A stretch of DNA of 6,006 nucleotides from a bacterium. GTDB lineage: Bacteria; UBA9089; CG2-30-40-21. The notes under the pieces are model-generated. The model saw nothing but the letters and a program-made list of their open reading frames with translations, made no database searches and was not told the origin of the DNA. Positions 1-4,587 of this stretch are shown here, one piece after another; position 1 is the first letter of the stretch, and the number at the start of each line of letters is the position of its first letter. The stretch lies in the NCBI GenBank assembly GCA_018814245.1, contig JAHIZN010000432.1, forward strand, positions 1 to 6,006. The letters are read 5' to 3'. Both the position numbers and the translations under genes were made by a program.

Positions 1-174
1 ACAGGAGTAATTGCAAACAAGAAGAGCCGTTGACAAGGGTTCATCTCTTAAGATTTACACCCTTTGTGGATCTTTCTCTTCTCGTTGCAATAGCTGCTGG
101 CTAATAATCCACTAAAAAATCACAGTAGCTGAGTAGTTACCTTCAGGGATCAAATATTTTGCACGATATTTGAG
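1..174. other. unassigned sequence downstream of the cas10 fragment
   Basis: Read on the minus strand, this is where the rest of cas10 should lie, but no frame continues the Cas10 protein. In the cas10 frame, after the TAA at 175-177, there are about 20 codons and then another stop. The other two frames also close quickly. On the minus strand from 140 leftwards the sequence begins GTAACTACTCAG, a motif that recurs in the inverted repeat at 3311-3457. This may mark the end of an inserted or rearranged segment. A minus-strand frame opens at 44 and runs off the window edge with about 14 codons, too few to call a gene. Confidence 0.4.
129..140 (-). repeat. GTAACTACTCAG motif at the end of the cas10 remnant
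   Basis: The minus strand reads GTAACTACTCAG here. It matches 11 of 12 bases with the GTAACTATTCAG inside the right arm of the inverted repeat at 3440-3457. It lies 35 bases beyond the stop codon of the truncated cas10, which is where a disrupting element would be expected to begin. No partner end or target-site duplication can be seen because the window stops at base 1. That this is a mobile-element end is inference. Confidence 0.3.
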
Positions 175-588
175 TTATGCGGGTAATGCCTTATCAAGTT
201 TAATACGGCTAAATATAGATACCAGAGGAACTGACTTAAAATCCTGATACACTTCTGCCTTTTCACCCCTCTCTGATGATGAATAATTATCAGCCCTGCT
301 GACCATATAGCTTAATGCCTTGTATCCATCAGGGGCATTCTGGCAAATTAAATCTTCACCTAAGCGTGGATCTTCATGATGTCTTTGGACAATAGTTTGA
401 AGTAAATCAAAATCTACAAATTTTGAGAAGAAATCCTTAAAGCTATTGACAAAATAAGATGAAACTTGTGGATGTTTCCCTTTTGTATTAAGTGAACCAA
501 AACTTCCTCTCTGTAGTAGTTTCCCCACATCATGCAACATTGCCCCCAATATTATTGTCTGATATTCTCTCTCGTTAAATCCTTCCAT
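175..588 (-). CDS. cas10: truncated Cas10/Csm1: N-terminal HD nuclease domain only
   Basis: This 137-residue protein matches the start of type III-A Cas10 (Csm1), the large subunit of the Csm interference complex. Its HD domain degrades single-stranded DNA in intact family members. The signature HDVGKLLQRG starts at H19-D20, followed by H39, the H70-H71-E72 cluster and D100 in SRADNYSS, so the full metal-binding set appears present. The C-terminal SIFSRIKL matches the linker after the HD domain in Csm1. Intact family members are roughly 750-850 residues. The two palm/cyclase domains, the GGDD motif and the C-terminal helical domain are all missing. The ATG has a good ribosome site (TGAGG, 7-nt spacing) and a near-consensus promoter 80 bases upstream, so a stand-alone HD protein could still be made. 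Target-activated cyclic oligoadenylate synthesis cannot come from this fragment. It is most likely a pseudogene remnant; retention as a separate HD protein is less likely. Confidence 0.88.
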   Translation of the reverse strand: MEGFNEREYQTIILGAMLHDVGKLLQRGSFGSLNTKGKHPQVSSYFVNSFKDFFSKFVDFDLLQTIVQRHHEDPRLGEDLICQNAPDGYKALSYMVSRADNYSSSERGEKAEVYQDFKSVPLVSIFSRIKLDKALPA

Positions 589-674
589 ATTTTTACCTCA
601 TCACTACAAATAAGTCGTGCAAACAAAGGCAAACTTGCTCGCCGTAGCATAGCATCGACTTCATCCGCAACATT

Positions 675-704
675 ATTATACACCCATATCCAAAGAAAAG
701 TCAA
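675..704 (-). promoter_or_regulatory. sigma-70-type promoter for the cas10 fragment
   Basis: On the minus strand a TTGACT -35 box (699-704) is followed after 18 bases by a perfect TATAAT -10 box (675-680). Transcription would start near 668, giving a leader of about 80 nt before the cas10 ATG at 588. This is the best promoter match in the window. It implies that the cas10 remnant does not depend on read-through from the antitoxin gene upstream. Confidence 0.7.
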
Positions 705-749
705 TCAGCATCTTGCCAATTTAGAAAGAAAATCGACATCATGTTGTTT

Positions 750-778
750 CTCGCAGATACCACAGATACTGCAGAAAT
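750..778 (-). repeat. diverged copy of the CTGCAGCATCTGTGTCATCTGC repeat family
   Basis: Compared with 5470-5498 on the opposite strand, about 24 of 29 bases agree; the shared core here reads CTGCAGTATCTG on the minus strand. It lies downstream of the broken toxin gene, in the 218-bp stretch between that gene and cas10. Together with the similar-looking sequence at 820-860 it suggests that interspersed repeats replaced the 3' part of the toxin gene. Confidence 0.5.
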
Positions 779-806
779 ATCCGGTATGCCGCAATTTTTC
801 ATCAAG

Positions 807-968
807 TCATACTTTCCCACGATTCTTCCTTCTCTGCATTCTCCGCGTCTTTGCGTAAGAATCTGTCACGATCCTTTTTTTCAGCAGGTCTATTTTTCCA
901 ACGGTTAATCTTTCTACCGCTTGCCACAATTCCAATTCTGCTTCACTGTGAACAATAATACATTTCAT
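807..968 (-). pseudogene. remnant of a ParE/RelE-family toxin gene
   Basis: The ATG overlaps the antitoxin stop as ATGA (968-965), the usual translationally coupled layout of antitoxin-toxin operons. The first residues, MKCIIVHSEAELELWQAVE, follow the pattern of RelE/ParE toxins, which begin with a beta strand and then an acidic, alanine-rich helix. These toxins act on ribosome-bound mRNA (RelE type) or DNA gyrase (ParE type). After about residue 20 the likeness ends. The remaining frame, to residue 53, is lysine/arginine-rich and overlaps interspersed repeat-like sequence. Intact family members are about 90-100 residues, so the fold cannot be complete and toxicity is unlikely. It is too short to classify further. 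Confidence 0.6.
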
Positions 969-1198
969 AAATACTTGACTTGTATCTCTGCAAGTATATC
1001 CTCTGCAGGTCTTCCTTTCGCCTTGCCGCTTTTAATTTCCATTACCCGTCTTTCAATCTCTGCGTCCCAAGCTATTTCAACCTTCTTGTCCATGACATTA
1101 TCCATGCTTACAATTAACCCAGGGGCTAATCCTGTGGCACATTCCCCCAGAGGCAAGTCAAAAGCCTTGTTGTCTACTTTTTGTAAAAGTAAAGACAT
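965..1198 (-). CDS. addiction-module antitoxin, TIGR02574 / Unstab_antitox type
   Basis: This 77-residue protein has the layout of the small addiction-module antitoxins paired with RelE/ParE toxins. An N-terminal helix (KAFDLPLGEC, residues 11-20, where homologues have a leucine-rich LP.EER segment) leads to the acidic WDAEIERR motif at 44-51 and the SGKAKGRPAEDILAEI tail at 57-72, which normally wraps around the toxin. Length is typical (about 70-80). The start is secure: AGGAGG lies 5 bases before the ATG. The partner toxin directly downstream overlaps by 4 bases but is broken, so the antitoxin now seems orphaned. Residues 20-27 (CATGLAPG) are less helix-friendly than the usual sequence, a possible sign of drift. 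It could still neutralise related toxins encoded elsewhere. Confidence 0.8.
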   Translation of the reverse strand: MSLLLQKVDNKAFDLPLGECATGLAPGLIVSMDNVMDKKVEIAWDAEIERRVMEIKSGKAKGRPAEDILAEIQVKYL

Positions 1199-1247
1199 AA
1201 TTTCCTCCTTTTTTTTGCAACGATGTCTCTTGAAATTCTTCCCTGTT

Positions 1248-1474
1248 ACTCAATGTTCAAGTTTTTGCAACAGGTGGTGTCCCGGAATAATTCAAATAAG
1301 CAGGGACAAGCCCTGCAGCTACATTGTAGTTACCTCTTGCGGTTAGTTCCTTGTAGCTTGCGACCTGCCAGAGGTGCTACCTCCTTGTGGTCGCCTCTTG
1401 GTTGAGACATAAAGGCAAGCCCTACTTTGACAGGCTCAGTAATCATGTATCGAGAAAAAACTTGAACATCGAGT
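1248..1474. repeat. inverted-repeat frame around a two-hairpin element
   Basis: The left arm at 1248-1267 reads ACTCAATGTTCAAGTTTTTG. The right arm at 1455-1474, read on the minus strand, is ACTCGATGTTCAAGTTTTTT. They differ at two positions. Between them lies one copy of the two-hairpin element. The same 20-base unit occurs upstream of fic (3292-3312) and, as a diverged inverted pair, upstream of cas6 (4588-4652). The layout resembles a small non-autonomous mobile element, but no target duplication was confirmed. Confidence 0.5.
1300..1394 (+). repeat. two-hairpin REP-like element, copy 1 (second hairpin expanded)
   Basis: The first hairpin, at 1300-1316, has stem GCAGGG/CCCTGC around the loop ACAAG and is identical to copy 2. 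AGCTACA follows. The second half (1352-1394) starts with TGTAGCTTGCGACC and closes with CCTTGTGGTCGC. About 17 extra bases sit inside what should be a simple hairpin. No gene overlaps it. Such elements often act as transcript stabilisers, terminators or REP-type repeats; its role here is unknown. Confidence 0.65.
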
Positions 1475-1528
1475 GTTAGGGGAAAATACGAACTCCCCTT
1501 TCATCGGGTCTATCTTTTTAATATTTTT

Positions 1529-1562
1529 GACAGGATAAACAGGATAAATTTCTTATCCTGTC
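1529..1562. repeat. hairpin with GACAGGATAA / TTATCCTGTC arms
   Basis: This perfect 10-bp inverted repeat (1529-1538 with 1553-1562) has a 14-base loop that contains a further ACAGGATAA copy. It could fold in either transcript direction. A short T-rich stretch precedes it on the plus strand, which makes it a weak terminator candidate for minus-strand transcripts, about 165 bases past the end of the 73-residue gene. It may equally be just another interspersed repeat. Confidence 0.45.
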
Positions 1563-1594
1563 TGAATTTTCCTGTCGCAATCCTTTTTTCATGT

Positions 1595-1628
1595 AGGGGC
1601 AAACCCCCTGTGGTTGCCCTCTGTGTAG
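1595..1628 (+). repeat. GTAGGGGCA-type repeat, copy A
   Basis: This stretch begins GTAGGGGCAAACCCCC and ends TTGCCCTCTGTG. Its inverse partner at 2021-2054 begins GTAGGGGCATGCCCCC on the minus strand and ends TGCCCTCTGT. The two align over about 30 bases with one indel and a few substitutions. The GGGG/CCCC core can fold into a short hairpin. Confidence 0.5.
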
Positions 1629-1656
1629 GTATGATCGCAATTCTTTTCCCATACAG

Positions 1657-1684
1657 GTAGGGGCAATTCATGAATTGCCCCTAC
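1657..1684. repeat. 28-bp perfect palindrome
   Basis: The half-site GTAGGGGCAATTCA is followed directly by its exact reverse complement, centred between 1670 and 1671. The symmetry ends at base 1656/1685. It shares GTAGGGGCA with the neighbouring elements at 1595 and 2054, so it belongs to the same dispersed palindromic family. It could extrude as a cruciform or form a hairpin in RNA from either strand. Confidence 0.75.
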
Positions 1685-1725
1685 AACCAGTCGCAATCCT
1701 TTTTTCATCAAGTCATACTTTCGCA

Positions 1726-1947
1726 CTAAGATGGAGAATGTGAACCCATCCCCGATTTTCGCGATTTTCGCATTATCTCCTGAACAGAGGGATCCCCTAA
1801 CCATTTTTTTCTTTCCTTAGTGTAATCTCCTATCCCAGTCTCAAAGAAATGAAGAAAACGAACCATATCTACATGTCCCAAAGTTTCACCTAAAGCCTTA
1901 AATCCGATTTTCCTGATCTGAACAGGGTCTAATGTTTGAACAGCCAT
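1726..1947 (-). CDS. conserved-looking 73-residue protein of unknown function
   Basis: I do not recognise a named family with confidence. The segment FKALGETLGHVDMVRFLHFFETGIGDYTKERKKWL (residues 16-50) resembles, from memory, small uncharacterised proteins found in cyanobacteria and anammox bacteria, with a conserved GDYTKER-type core. It is soluble, with no signal peptide or membrane segment, and looks mainly helical. The ATG has GGAAG 9 bases upstream. The last residues (KSRKSGMGSHSPS) are low-complexity and encoded by a tandem 9-mer (1753-1770) right next to repeat DNA, so the original C-terminus may have been altered. Small size and the neighbouring addiction module hint at an antitoxin-like role, but that is only inference. 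Confidence 0.6.
   Translation of the reverse strand: MAVQTLDPVQIRKIGFKALGETLGHVDMVRFLHFFETGIGDYTKERKKWLGDPSVQEIMRKSRKSGMGSHSPS
1753..1770 (+). repeat. tandem 9-mer CGATTTTCG x2 inside the 73-residue gene
   Basis: Two identical 9-base units lie head to tail and encode the repeated RKS-RKS near the C-terminus on the minus strand. Because the unit is a multiple of three, its duplication would keep the frame. It suggests slippage at the 3' end of the gene. Confidence 0.5.
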
Positions 1948-2020
1948 TTTACATCACTTCCATTTCGCACCTTGCACACAGGGTATATATCCTCACACTG
2001 TCATTATCTGAAATCCACAA

Positions 2021-2054
2021 GAGACAGAGGGCAGGCACGGGGGCATGCCCCTAC
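2021..2054 (-). repeat. GTAGGGGCA-type repeat, copy B (inverse)
   Basis: Read on the minus strand it starts GTAGGGGCATGCCCCC, in which GGGGCATGCCCC is a perfect 12-base palindrome, and ends TGCCCTCTGT. It is the inverse partner of 1595-1628. It lies upstream of the 73-residue gene, about 75 bases before its ATG. Confidence 0.5.
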
Positions 2055-2177
2055 GGCAAATGGCATGAATCACTATACTGTATTCTCGTGCCAAAGTCAA
2101 GAAGAATGTCAGCTGCCTTGTAATCCCTCAGTTATTGATGATAGCCACAAGCTTTAGCCTGCGTAAAATAACACAAA

Positions 2178-2234
2178 TGTCATAAATTCAATTATTGAAT
2201 TTATGACAACCAATATGACAACCAATATGACAAC
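2178..2234. repeat. 31-bp palindrome plus TATGACAACCAA direct repeats after fic
   Basis: Arms TGTCATAAATTCAAT (2178-2192) and its exact reverse complement (2194-2208) flank one base. Overlapping the right arm, a 12-base unit TATGACAACCAA repeats at 2202-2213 and 2214-2225, then partially at 2226-2234. This makes four TATGACA or TGTCATA boxes in 57 bases. The array ends 5 bases before the fic stop codon. On the minus strand the palindrome is followed by TTTGTGTTATTTT, so it could serve as a poor intrinsic terminator for fic. Clustered TGTCATA boxes also look like a repressor operator, possibly for the winged helix of Fic, although operators usually lie upstream. Confidence 0.65.
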
Positions 2235-2239
2235 TGTTT

Positions 2240-3277
2240 CTATGGTATAACATAATGAGCCCCTCTCTTTTCTCCTTTCAGCAAAACAACCTCTAATTTT
2301 ACCAATTTTCCTATTTCTTTCAAAGCAGCCTGTCTGGTAATATTAAACATCTTTGCTATCTCACCCCCTGTTATCTTACCATTTTGATTAATAACTTCCA
2401 CAATCCTCATCTGTCTTTCAGTTAAAGCAATCTGTCCTCTTTTTGCTTTTCTTAATCTTTCGCTACTAAGCCTTACTACTCTTTCTTTAACTGCCTCAAT
2501 ACTTACATTTATCCCTTCTACAAAATATTCCAACCAGTTAGTCAAATCCAATGTTTCTTGATTAACGCCTTGCAATGCCTTATAATAAGATAGTCTATCA
2601 GAGTCATAGTAATCGTCAAGGCAAAAGAATTGTTTAGTATCAAAACCTCGCAGATAAAGAATCAAAGCTGCCAGAACCCTTGTAGTTCTGCCGTTTCCGT
2701 CAACAAAAGGATGGATCCTGACAAATTCATAATGGGCTATTCCTGCTTCAATAATAGGGTCAAGCTCTTTTGCTTCATCTGATGTTATCCATGCAACCAA
2801 ATCTTTTATCAAGATGGGCACATCTTCATTTTGAGGAGGTCTGAAAAATACCTCGCCAGTAAATCTATTTGCTACTACGACATAACGATTACGATAAGCT
2901 CCACAGTCATCAGGATTATCCAAGGTATCTTTTGTTACCATACGGTGGATACTTAGAATATCTTTCTCCACTATAGAACTACCTTTGGTCAGATTTTCAA
3001 TATTTTCAAGGACATTCAGATAATTCAATACCTCCTGTTTATCTTTTCGGGTAGCCATCACCTCTCTTCCCTGAGATAAGTCACTTACCTGTTCCAGAGA
3101 CAACCTGTTTCCTTCAATGCTCGTAGATGAATGGGCACTGTGGATTATCGCTTCGCGCCTTAAGGCTACTTCCCATTTGGGAATTAAAGGTGAATTAAGT
3201 ATCATTTCTCTTGCCGCAGAAATTCTGGTAAGTAACCGAACTATTTTATTTGTATATCTAAAGTTTGGCTTAAACAA
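2240..3277 (-). CDS. Fic-domain protein with N-terminal inhibitory helix and C-terminal winged helix
   Basis: This complete 345-residue Fic protein belongs to a family that transfers AMP (or another nucleotide moiety) to hydroxyl groups of target proteins. The active-site motif HPFVDGNGRTTR (189-200) has the catalytic H189 and the phosphate-binding and metal-binding residues intact. The flap FRPPQNEDVP lies at 145-154. An N-terminal inhibitory motif, S51-x3-E55-G56 in SSTSIEGN, is of the class II type, whose glutamate blocks productive ATP binding. Residues about 285-345 (ALTERQMRIVEVI...GEIAKMFNITRQAALKEIGKL) form a winged helix, probably for DNA binding. The start is TTG: an in-frame TAA lies 5 codons upstream, AGGGG lies 6 bases before the TTG, and the MFKPNFRYTN-like start fits the family. 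The target is unknown. It lies between cas6 and the cas10 remnant. Confidence 0.92.
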   Translation of the reverse strand: MFKPNFRYTNKIVRLLTRISAAREMILNSPLIPKWEVALRREAIIHSAHSSTSIEGNRLSLEQVSDLSQGREVMATRKDKQEVLNYLNVLENIENLTKGSSIVEKDILSIHRMVTKDTLDNPDDCGAYRNRYVVVANRFTGEVFFRPPQNEDVPILIKDLVAWITSDEAKELDPIIEAGIAHYEFVRIHPFVDGNGRTTRVLAALILYLRGFDTKQFFCLDDYYDSDRLSYYKALQGVNQETLDLTNWLEYFVEGINVSIEAVKERVVRLSSERLRKAKRGQIALTERQMRIVEVINQNGKITGGEIAKMFNITRQAALKEIGKLVKLEVVLLKGEKRGAHYVIP

Positions 3278-3291
3278 TTCCTGCCCCTTTT

Positions 3292-3312
3292 ACTTGATGT
3301 TCAAGTTTTTTG
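3292..3312 (+). repeat. 20-bp dispersed repeat upstream of fic
   Basis: ACTTGATGTTCAAG followed by a T-run matches the arms of the 1248-1474 frame. ACTTGA-TGT-TCAAGT (3292-3306) is itself a 6-bp inverted repeat. It ends 4 bases before the fic ribosome site, so it lies in the fic leader or promoter region. Confidence 0.5.
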
Positions 3313-3457
3313 TAACTATTTAGGCATAGGAATGGTTACGGCAGGGACAAGCCCTGCAGCTACAGCTATTTGTGGGAAACTTGTAGCTGCGACCCTTGTG
3401 GTCGCCGTCTTCATTCTGTATTCTGACTCCTGAATTCTGTATGCCTGAATAGTTACA
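3311..3457. repeat. 147-bp MITE-like element with 18-bp terminal inverted repeats
   Basis: The left end TGTAACTATTTAGGCATA (3311-3328) and the reverse complement of the right end (3440-3457), TGTAACTATTCAGGCATA, differ at one base. The interior contains the best copy of the two-hairpin element and no open frame. Each terminus also forms a small hairpin with an adjacent GTAACCATT-like copy. This is the arrangement of a non-autonomous miniature element. No transposase or clear target duplication is visible. It separates cas6 from fic. Confidence 0.55.
3341..3405 (+). repeat. two-hairpin REP-like element, copy 2 (most regular)
   Basis: Hairpin 1 (3341-3357) is GCAGGG-ACAAG-CCCTGC. Hairpin 2 (3389-3405) is GCGACC-CTTGT-GGTCGC. 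Between them GCAGCTACA (3356-3364) is exactly complementary to TGTAGCTGC (3382-3390). The unit can therefore fold either as two small hairpins joined by a stem or as one long structure. Both loops are ACAAG or its complement. It is non-coding and lies between cas6 and fic. Confidence 0.7.
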
Positions 3458-3474
3458 TTTTTTGTAACCATTCA
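3446..3474 (-). terminator. hairpin 38 bases past the cas6 stop
   Basis: TGAATAGTTAC and GTAACCATTCA (10 of 11 pairs) flank a T-run loop on the plus strand. On the minus strand it would form just after cas6 and could end that transcript. The U-run after the stem is absent on that strand, so the terminator call is weak. The hairpin may simply be the duplicated end of the adjacent inverted-repeat element. Confidence 0.3.
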
Positions 3475-3511
3475 ATCAATTTTGAATGAAAAAGTATGGT
3501 TTTTCTGTGCC

Positions 3512-4489
3512 TTAAGCCATTATCCCATACCTTCCCAATCCAAAGCTCGTCCCCTTGCCCACATGCAGAACCTCTCCAGCCCGTATCAATGGCATGAATG
3601 GTTCTATATCTCCCTCAAAGGTTATTTTACCGACAAAGCCACCCATCTTCATGCGTGTATCCTGTCTGGCAGAATATCTCTCCCAGTCATACCATCGTAG
3701 CGTCGCACGATCGTATGACTCTACCTTTATCTGCTCTGCCTGCTCTATAATCCCTCTGAAATCTATCTGTGATGTATCGCAGTTGCAGTGGAAATATGAG
3801 AGAAGGGCTATCCGACGGAGCAGGTTTCTTACAAGTATATGAAATTCCAAATCCTTGGTCAGGTATCCATTGTAGATGACGCGGCAAGGGGTTAAGAAAT
3901 TGAGGGTCAGGGATTGCGGGTCATGGGTATTCAAGTTTACAATCTCTGACTTGAGATTCAGGGTTGAAGGCTCAACTGAGTGCAGGATTTTACCCTTGGA
4001 ATTGTAGATGCTTTTCCCCTCACAGCTGACATCCTGCAGCTCAAAACTGCCCCTGCCCTTTCCAATGCCTATCCTTCCAAATTCCTCGAAGGTGTAAATG
4101 AAGTAAGGGAGATAGTCTATTGCCTTTCCGACAAGAATAAGATTAAAGGTAATGGTATCCCCGGTGTTATATCCCTGATGACTTTCCTGTGGCGGCTCTA
4201 TGACAAAGGGGTGCGGCGATGATTCATATTTACGCATTACAGTAGTATTGGCAGGGGGCGGGGTTTCAAATACATATGAATAAACACATTTTTCTTTCAG
4301 GATACATTCATGGCATGATCTGTCTTTTAAGGCACACACCACCCTTTTGAAGGCAGTACCAAAACCACCCCGCAGGGTTGAACACAGATACAGCGGCAGT
4401 CGTAAATCCTCGCCAGCTGCAAGGGTAAATTCAAATCGTGCCAGTTTAAGGTTATTCAAAATATTACAGGGGAATTCTGTTGTTTCCAT
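3512..4489 (-). CDS. cas6: Cas6 CRISPR pre-crRNA endoribonuclease
   Basis: This 325-residue RAMP-fold protein cuts CRISPR repeat RNA to make crRNA guides. The C-terminal glycine-rich loop GEVLHVGKGTSFGLGRYG (305-322) is the hallmark of Cas6. STLRGGFGTAFKRVVC (37-52) and the GRIGIGKGRGSFEL loop (138-151) match the Cas6 subfamily common with type III systems. Four cysteines (C52, C59, C62, C68) form a C-x6-C-x2-C-x5-C cluster typical of this subfamily and suggest a metal or Fe-S site. I chose the ATG at 4489; the frame also offers a TTG at 4507, adding six hydrophobic residues. Neither has a clear Shine-Dalgarno site. The gene is full length and looks intact, unlike cas10. No array is visible here, so it would act on one elsewhere. 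The exact catalytic residue is not clear from sequence alone. Confidence 0.9.
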   Translation of the reverse strand: METTEFPCNILNNLKLARFEFTLAAGEDLRLPLYLCSTLRGGFGTAFKRVVCALKDRSCHECILKEKCVYSYVFETPPPANTTVMRKYESSPHPFVIEPPQESHQGYNTGDTITFNLILVGKAIDYLPYFIYTFEEFGRIGIGKGRGSFELQDVSCEGKSIYNSKGKILHSVEPSTLNLKSEIVNLNTHDPQSLTLNFLTPCRVIYNGYLTKDLEFHILVRNLLRRIALLSYFHCNCDTSQIDFRGIIEQAEQIKVESYDRATLRWYDWERYSARQDTRMKMGGFVGKITFEGDIEPFMPLIRAGEVLHVGKGTSFGLGRYGIMA

Positions 4490-4587
4490 GATAATAAATA
4501 ATAACAAAAAACAAAGGGGAAGTCAAGGAGAAATTGCATACAAAAGTAATGGATTGACTGAGAGAGCGGTGAACATTCCTCATCTTT

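Larger units (their letters stand above)
1575..1708 (+). repeat. three spaced copies of TCGCAATCCTTTTTTCAT
   Basis: Copies lie at 1575-1592, 1635-1652 (TCGCAATTCTTTTCCCAT) and 1691-1708; the first and third are identical. Spacers of 42 and 38 bases hold two different GTAGGGG-type palindromic elements. The third copy continues into CAAGTCATACTTT, and a partial fourth copy with the same continuation lies at 791-815, downstream of the toxin remnant. Spacers are unlike each other in sequence but share the palindromic character. The irregular units and few copies argue against a CRISPR array. Confidence 0.6.
1199..1725. other. 527-bp gene-free mosaic of palindromes and interspersed repeats
   Basis: No convincing gene lies here on either strand. 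In order, it holds the antitoxin ribosome site, an inverted pair of 20-bp repeats (1248-1267 and 1455-1474) around a two-hairpin element (1300-1394), a separate hairpin (1529-1562), and three copies of an 18-bp TCGCAAT-type repeat that separate two short palindromic elements. Open frames crossing it in either direction consist of repeat sequence. Confidence 0.7.
1948..2239. other. 292-bp gap between fic and the 73-residue gene
   Basis: Short open frames on the plus strand here overlap repeat sequence and have no support. The gap contains the ribosome site of the 73-residue gene, a GTAGGGGCA element (2021-2054) and the palindrome with direct repeats at 2178-2234. I see no convincing promoter for the 73-residue gene, although a TATATA stretch lies at 1984-1989. 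Confidence 0.5.

Noticed and set aside
175..588. Cas10 appearing short only because of the window edge
   Set aside because: There are 174 bases of sequence after the stop codon and none of the three frames resumes Cas10-like protein.
532..858. Plus-strand open frame of 108 codons
   Set aside because: It opposes the cas10 start, its promoter and the toxin remnant. Its composition is rich in Ser, Cys and Phe with no family likeness, and it has no ribosome site.
921..1346. Plus-strand open frame of 141 codons
   Set aside because: It is the antisense shadow of the antitoxin gene, which has a perfect ribosome site and recognisable family motifs.
1575..1708. Short CRISPR array
   Set aside because: There are only three imperfect 18-base units. 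Spacers are palindromic members of a dispersed repeat family rather than unique sequence, and there is no leader.
1589..1804. Minus-strand open frame of 71 codons
   Set aside because: It runs through the palindromic repeats and overlaps the end of the better-supported 73-residue gene. No ribosome site or protein family is evident.
1932..2157. Two overlapping plus-strand frames of 63 and 73 codons
   Set aside because: They cover repeat sequence and the upstream region of a minus-strand gene, with no ribosome site and no family resemblance.
3341..3405. tRNA or structured RNA gene made of the paired hairpins
   Set aside because: The arms do not form a cloverleaf, no TTCGA-type T-loop or CCA end is present, and the unit recurs three times with large inserts, as expected for an interspersed repeat.
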